DNA of 46,950 nt from contig NZ_MTKN01000013.1 of assembly GCF_001975825.1 (NCBI RefSeq), positions 113,246 through 160,195 of the forward strand. The letters run 5' to 3'. The notes under the pieces are model-generated. The model saw nothing but the letters and a program-made list of their open reading frames with translations, was not told where the DNA came from and did not search any database. Source of the DNA: [Flexibacter] sp. ATCC 35208. Lineage in GTDB: Bacteria; Bacteroidota; Bacteroidia; Chitinophagales; Chitinophagaceae. The translations under genes were made by a program, and so were the position numbers. This document shows, piece by piece, positions 43,403 through 46,950 of this stretch; the first letter of the stretch is position 1, and each line of letters begins with the position of its first letter.

Positions 43403-44212
43403 TTATTGCGGTTCTTTTGTAGAATCAGTTGCACCTTTTACCGGTGCGGTAGGCGACAACCAGATATCCACTACTTCTCCTGCTCTTACCATGCTCAGCT
43501 CCTGCAGTGAATTTCTTGGCATCGGATCCTGTTTGATCACAAATGCATTGGCAGTGTCTGTTACAGAAGGATCTACCATTACTGTACCCAGGTTCAGGTT
43601 TCTGCCACTCAGGGTCACCTTGGCTTCCTGGAAGGTCATTCCGATCAGATCCGGTACGGGATTTTCGATACTACCTGTACCGCTACTCAGTACCAGCGTG
43701 ATGCTGCTACCTTCGGGCACCTGTCTGCCGGCTTTTACCAGTTTACCATTCAGCAACTGCTGCAATACGGTATTGGTAGCAAAGTCCGGTTTATAAATTG
43801 TATCTCCTACATTCAGCCTGCGGCTATGCAGGGTCATTTCAGCACTACGGAAAGTGAGTCCTACCAGGTCAGGCATGTCCACCATTGGCGGCACTACCTT
43901 ATTGATAGTCAGGTAAATAGTTCTTCCAACTTTTACTATCGCACCTTTTGCGGGGGTTTGTTCCCATACAGCCAGGGCAGGCAAACTATCGATAAAAATG
44001 GAGTCTCTTACATCTACGTTAAACCCAGCATCTTCCAGCTGTTTGGTAGCGTCTTTCACACTCTTACGGTATACGTCAGGCACGGTTTGGGTATCTCCAT
44101 GCCTGGTAATTACCCCCAGCAGCAGGAAGAAAATCAGCCCCAGTACCAGGAACAACCCTACCACAACGGCCAGGTTGAACCCAAAGGAGCGTTTTGTAAT
44201 TTGATTGAACAC
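43403..44212 (-). CDS. Membrane-anchored PASTA-domain protein
   Basis: The 269-residue protein has a short cytoplasmic head, one transmembrane helix (about 13-35, FNLAVVVGLFLVLGLIFFLL) and three PASTA domains outside (about 40-108, 112-180, 185-258). They are recognisable from DVYRKSVKDATKQLEDAGFN, MPDLVGLTFRSAEMTLHSRR and VPDLIGMTFQEAKVTLSGRN. PASTA domains bind peptidoglycan or muropeptide-like ligands. The serine/threonine kinase or penicillin-binding domain that usually precedes them is absent. It lies directly after ddl on the same strand, a cell-wall setting. The same ddl-PASTA pairing is common in this phylum. Confidence 0.92.
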   Translation of the reverse strand: MFNQITKRSFGFNLAVVVGLFLVLGLIFFLLLGVITRHGDTQTVPDVYRKSVKDATKQLEDAGFNVDVRDSIFIDSLPALAVWEQTPAKGAIVKVGRTIYLTINKVVPPMVDMPDLVGLTFRSAEMTLHSRRLNVGDTIYKPDFATNTVLQQLLNGKLVKAGRQVPEGSSITLVLSSGTGSIENPVPDLIGMTFQEAKVTLSGRNLNLGTVMVDPSVTDTANAFVIKQDPMPRNSLQELSMVRAGEVVDIWLSPTAPVKGATDSTKEPQ

Positions 44213-44257
44213 AGATTATATTTTAACTTAAAGATAGCGTAATCTTATACCGCTTTG

Positions 44258-45247
44258 TTATTTCCTCAGGCACTCTTCAATTAATGTGCCGTAAAACTCC
44301 TGCAGGGTTTTACCGGCAGCTCTTACCTGCTGAGGCACGAGGCTGTTATCGCTCTGACCAGGCATGGTGTTCACTTCCAGGAAGAACAGGCGGTTGTTTG
44401 CCTCTTCATAGATGAAGTCTGCACGCACAATACCTTTGCAATTCAATTTGTTATACAGTTCTTTGGCGGTATTCCTGATCTGCTCACACACGTCGTCCGG
44501 TGCTGGGGCAGGGGTGATTTCTTTGGTCATACCCGGCGTATATTTCGCCTCATAGTCAAAGAATTCTTTGCTGCTTACAATTTCTGTCAGCGGCAAAACG
44601 TTGATTTCGCCATTCACTTTATATAAACCACAGGTTATTTCCCTGCCTTTGATAAACTCTTCGATCAGGATCTGTACATCTTCTTTGAAAGCCTTGTCGA
44701 TAGCGGGTTGCAGTTCTTCGGCAGTATTTACTTTAGACATACCGATGCTGCTACCACCTTCCGCAGGCTTTACAAATACAGGCAGTTTGAGCTGTGCCAA
44801 TATTTGTTTGGTATCGTAAGGCTGGTTACTGAAGATATGCACAGATTTGGATACATTCACCACATTCAGGGCTGCCACTACTTTGTTGCAATAGCTCTTA
44901 TTGAAAGTCATGGCGGAGGTGACCATGCCACAGCTGGTAAATGGAATACCCAGCATTTCGAAATATCCCTGCAGTCGGCCATCTTCGCCAGGTGTACCGT
45001 GAATACCGATGAAAACGGCATCAAAAGTTACTTTTTGCCCTTTGATAGTCAATGAAAAATCGTTCTTATCCACGGCTATCGCCTGCCCGTCGTCCCCCGT
45101 ATAATTCCAGCCCTCTTTTGTAATAACAATTTTATACACATTGTATTTGCTGCTATCCAGGTTTTTCTCAATTGTTACGGCACTTTGTACGGAGATAACG
45201 TATTCTCCTGAGTATCCGCCGGCAACAAGGGCGATATTCTTTTTCAT
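44258..45247 (-). CDS. ddl: D-alanine--D-alanine ligase
   Basis: Ddl joins two D-alanines with ATP to make the peptidoglycan dipeptide. The 329-residue ATP-grasp enzyme has IALVAGGYSGEYVISVQSA (the Glu binding the first D-Ala), IGIHGTPGEDGRLQGYFEML, the ATP-grasp loop LPVFVKPAEGGSSIGMSKV and LIEEFIKGREITCGLYKV, and the metal-binding end FLEVNTMPGQSDNSLVPQQ. Catalytic and metal residues are all intact and the length is typical. It starts the minus-strand group ddl, PASTA protein, rhodanese. Confidence 0.95.
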   Translation of the reverse strand: MKKNIALVAGGYSGEYVISVQSAVTIEKNLDSSKYNVYKIVITKEGWNYTGDDGQAIAVDKNDFSLTIKGQKVTFDAVFIGIHGTPGEDGRLQGYFEMLGIPFTSCGMVTSAMTFNKSYCNKVVAALNVVNVSKSVHIFSNQPYDTKQILAQLKLPVFVKPAEGGSSIGMSKVNTAEELQPAIDKAFKEDVQILIEEFIKGREITCGLYKVNGEINVLPLTEIVSSKEFFDYEAKYTPGMTKEITPAPAPDDVCEQIRNTAKELYNKLNCKGIVRADFIYEEANNRLFFLEVNTMPGQSDNSLVPQQVRAAGKTLQEFYGTLIEECLRK

Positions 45248-45319
45248 ATAATAATTAATAATAAGCGGATAAAGTTAATAGAAAAATGGGGGATGCAAAC
45301 TTTTTTACTCCAAAAAGAA

Positions 45320-45350
45320 GGGGAGAAAAGGTAATTAGCCTTTTCTCCCC
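45320..45350 (-). terminator. Terminator after ferredoxin gene
   Basis: GGGGAGAAAAGG (45320-45331) pairs with CCTTTTCTCCCC (45339-45350) over a 7-nt loop. On the minus strand it is followed by TTCTTTTTGG. It lies about 70 bases after the ferredoxin stop codon and before ddl. Confidence 0.8.
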
Positions 45351-45422
45351 ATTTAGGTTCGGTATGCGTGCCAGCGATTTGCATCTGACGACCAGTTACC
45401 GATAATTCCTTATGCTTCCTGA

Positions 45423-45770
45423 TTAAATATGTAATTTCTCTTTCTTTGCCAGCAGTTCTTCTTCAGACTCCTGGTACATTTCGTCTGGTACACAACAGTC
45501 TACCGGACATACTGCCGCACACTGTGGCTCTTCGTGAAAGCCTTGACACTCAGTACATTTATTAGGAACAATATAATAACTGTCAACAGCTATAGGAGCG
45601 TTACGCTGGTCGGCATCGATAGAAGATCCATCCATCAGCACATAAGAACCCTTAATCGTAGTGCCATCGGCCATTGCCCATTCAACACCACCTTCATAGA
45701 TCGCGTTATTAGGGCACTCAGGTTCACAAGCTCCACAATTAATACATTCATCTGTTATTTTGATTGCCAT
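45423..45770 (-). CDS. Two-cluster (4Fe-4S) ferredoxin
   Basis: The 115-residue ferredoxin should carry electrons for redox enzymes. The first cluster motif is [12 protein letters not shown] (CxxCxxCxxxCP) near residues 9-20. The second cluster motif is [20 protein letters not shown], which has the enlarged spacing of the 7-8 residue insertion found in the Allochromatium-type 2[4Fe-4S] ferredoxins. A 45-residue insert ([20 protein letters not shown]) separates the two clusters. Its start is divergent from the acyl-CoA reductase gene across 92 bases, with overlapping promoter boxes in between. Confidence 0.94.
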   Translation of the reverse strand: MAIKITDECINCGACEPECPNNAIYEGGVEWAMADGTTIKGSYVLMDGSSIDADQRNAPIAVDSYYIVPNKCTECQGFHEEPQCAAVCPVDCCVPDEMYQESEEELLAKKEKLHI

Positions 45771-45802
45771 GTTATAAACTTTTTGTTTAAGAAGTAAGCC
45801 AT

Positions 45803-45822
45803 TAATTTTGCAGACAAAAATA
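45803..45822. promoter_or_regulatory. Overlapping divergent -7 promoter boxes
   Basis: On the plus strand TAATTTTG (45803-45810) fits TAnnTTTG, with TTTG at 45782-45785 as a -33 element. On the minus strand TATTTTTG (45822-45815) also fits. The two face each other and would start transcripts across one another, for the reductase (plus) and the ferredoxin (minus). Confidence 0.5.
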
Positions 45823-45862
45823 GAATATCTCCCTTTAAAAAGTAAACTATTTATATAGATTC

Positions 45863-46861
45863 ATGAGCAGTACAGAAAAAGTAGCCGCCCTGGTACGTTT
45901 AGGTCAATACCTGACAAGCAATGATCCAGCGCTTCTGGCAGTAAAGGAAAGAGCTTACCAGGCTAACGGCTGGTTCACCCCGGAATTCATAGATCTGGCC
46001 ATCAGCCAGATTGCGGAGAATTTCCTGGAAGCCGCCCACCTCAACAGCTGGATCAATGCCTACCCGGAATTGACTAAGAACAAACCTGCCCGTACAGTGG
46101 GCATCGTTACCGCTGGTAACATCCCTCTTGTAGGCTTTCATGACTGGCTCTGCGGTTTCGTGAGCGGCCACAATGTTCGCCTCAAACTGTCATCAAAGGA
46201 TGTAATACTGATGCAGCATGTGCTGGATAAGATGAAAGAGTGGCACCCTGAATGGGCGGAGCAGACTACAGTACAGGATATGTTGAAGAACTGTGACGCT
46301 TATATTGCAACAGGCAGCAACAATTCTTCCAGGTATTTCGAATATTACTTTGCCCAGTATCCGCACATTATTCGCCGGAACCGGACTTCCGTAGCTATCC
46401 TCACAGGTGAAGAAACGCCTGCTGAGCTGGAAGGTCTGGCGGACGATATCAGTATTTACTTTGGGCTGGGATGCCGGAATGTAACCAAGGTATTTGTACC
46501 GGAAGGGTATGATTTCAGCCAGTTGCTGGAGGCACAGAAGAAGTATAGTTATCTTGCCGATCATAATAAGTATAAGAATAATTACGACTATAACCTGGCT
46601 TTGATCCTGCTGAATAACAGTCCTTATATGTCGAATGAGAGTATGTTATTGCAGGAGGCGGCGCATATTTTCTCGCCAATAAGTGTGCTGAACTATGGGT
46701 ATTATACCGATAAGGACACGCTGGCGGCGGAGTTGCAGGCGAATACAGCGTTGCAATGCCTGGTAGGAAGAGGGTTTACTCCTTTTGGAACGGCACAGCA
46801 ACCATCGCTCACGGATTATGCGGATGGAGTGGATACGCTGGAATTTTTGAGTAAGCTATAA
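45863..46861 (+). CDS. LuxC-type acyl-CoA reductase
   Basis: The 332-residue protein belongs to the LuxC-like acyl-CoA reductase family, an aldehyde-dehydrogenase-superfamily branch that reduces acyl-CoA to aldehyde with NAD(P)H. Typical parts are TVGIVTAGNIPLVGFHDWLC (nucleotide-binding turn), VRLKLSSKDVILM, DAYIATGSNNSSRYFEYYFA and the active-site-like FGLGCRNVTKVFVPEGYD with Cys. It is shorter than LuxC of luminous bacteria, and no luciferase or LuxD/LuxE gene is near. Its partner on the other strand is a ferredoxin. Physiological role in this organism is unknown. Confidence 0.92.
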   Translation: MSSTEKVAALVRLGQYLTSNDPALLAVKERAYQANGWFTPEFIDLAISQIAENFLEAAHLNSWINAYPELTKNKPARTVGIVTAGNIPLVGFHDWLCGFVSGHNVRLKLSSKDVILMQHVLDKMKEWHPEWAEQTTVQDMLKNCDAYIATGSNNSSRYFEYYFAQYPHIIRRNRTSVAILTGEETPAELEGLADDISIYFGLGCRNVTKVFVPEGYDFSQLLEAQKKYSYLADHNKYKNNYDYNLALILLNNSPYMSNESMLLQEAAHIFSPISVLNYGYYTDKDTLAAELQANTALQCLVGRGFTPFGTAQQPSLTDYADGVDTLEFLSKL

Positions 46862-46909
46862 AACATTCATAAAAGAAGGATTCACCAACGGGGATGAAAC
46901 CACTTTCAG
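46862..46909 (-). repeat. Dispersed post-terminator element, copy C
   Basis: Read on the minus strand it begins CTGAAAGTGGTTTCATCCCC, then GTTGGTGAATCCTTC, then TTTTATGAATGTT. It follows a hairpin at 46922-46937 on that strand and ends one base from the reductase stop codon. Its starting hairpin is TGAAA/TTTCA with loop GTGG, a base change plus a one-base loss that keeps the palindrome. Confidence 0.85.
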
Positions 46910-46921
46910 TAGAAAAGGACC

Positions 46922-46937
46922 GCCCTTATGGGAGGGC
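46922..46937 (-). terminator. Probable terminator of an off-window gene
   Basis: GCCCT (46922-46926) pairs with AGGGC (46933-46937). On the minus strand it is followed by GGTCCTTTTCT. It implies that a minus-strand gene ends just right of the window. Confidence 0.55.
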
Positions 46938-46950
46938 ACTGAAGAAGTTG

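Overview
The window looks like chromosomal DNA of a Bacteroidota member, most probably Chitinophaga or a close relative in Chitinophagaceae. This rests on gene content (CarboxypepD_reg/TonB-dependent receptors, an Oar-like receptor, Calx-beta lipoprotein, LuxC-type acyl-CoA reductase, TamB, a kinase-less PASTA protein beside Ddl), on TAnnTTTG-type -7 promoter boxes, and on weak Shine-Dalgarno sequences. It is moderate in G+C with no tRNA, rRNA, insertion sequence or CRISPR array that I could see. No prophage is visible apart from one isolated lysozyme-like gene.

Layout. 1-4430 is accessory: a partial glycosyltransferase-like gene, a DUF922 lipoprotein, a Calx-beta lipoprotein, a GH24 lysozyme, a 33-residue signal-peptide remnant, a GNAT acetyltransferase and the decayed N-terminal half of an AraC-family regulator. 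4431-12831 is a colinear, mostly housekeeping stretch: a histidine kinase/response regulator pair, MiaB, a receiver-less sigma-54 activator, LptE, a repeat-bearing TPR-like protein, SecG, MltG and a YihY-family membrane protein. 12885-24222 holds a redoxin, an M14 carboxypeptidase, a TonB-dependent receptor, gamma-glutamyltranspeptidase, a DinB-like protein, and a tight trio of lipoprotein, short alpha-oxoamine-synthase-like PLP enzyme and TraB/GumN protein. 24226-27831 is the phosphate ABC importer pstS-pstC-pstA-pstB on the minus strand, with a perfect-period 11-bp tandem array between pstS and pstC. 28056-34105 holds TamB and RibBA. 34578-37757 is a large Oar-like outer-membrane receptor.

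The most unusual block is 37829-43005, all on the plus strand: a small alpha/beta-hydrolase esterase, an ATP-grasp enzyme with a histone-H1-like Lys/Ala tail, then a tightly coupled trio of GCS2-type carboxylate-amine ligase, class I glutamine amidotransferase-like protein and a second ATP-grasp-like protein. Three different peptide/amide-bond-forming enzymes with a glutaminase-like domain and an esterase suggest a dedicated pathway for a small peptide or amidated metabolite that I cannot assign to a known product. 43048-46861 then has a rhodanese, PASTA protein, Ddl, a two-cluster ferredoxin and a LuxC-like acyl-CoA reductase.

Two non-coding signals stand out. One is a roughly 35-50 bp dispersed element found three times, always in the same orientation immediately after a terminator hairpin (32827-32862, 39809-39858, 46862-46909). 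The other is the 22-unit, 11-bp array at 26751-26992 inside the pst operon.
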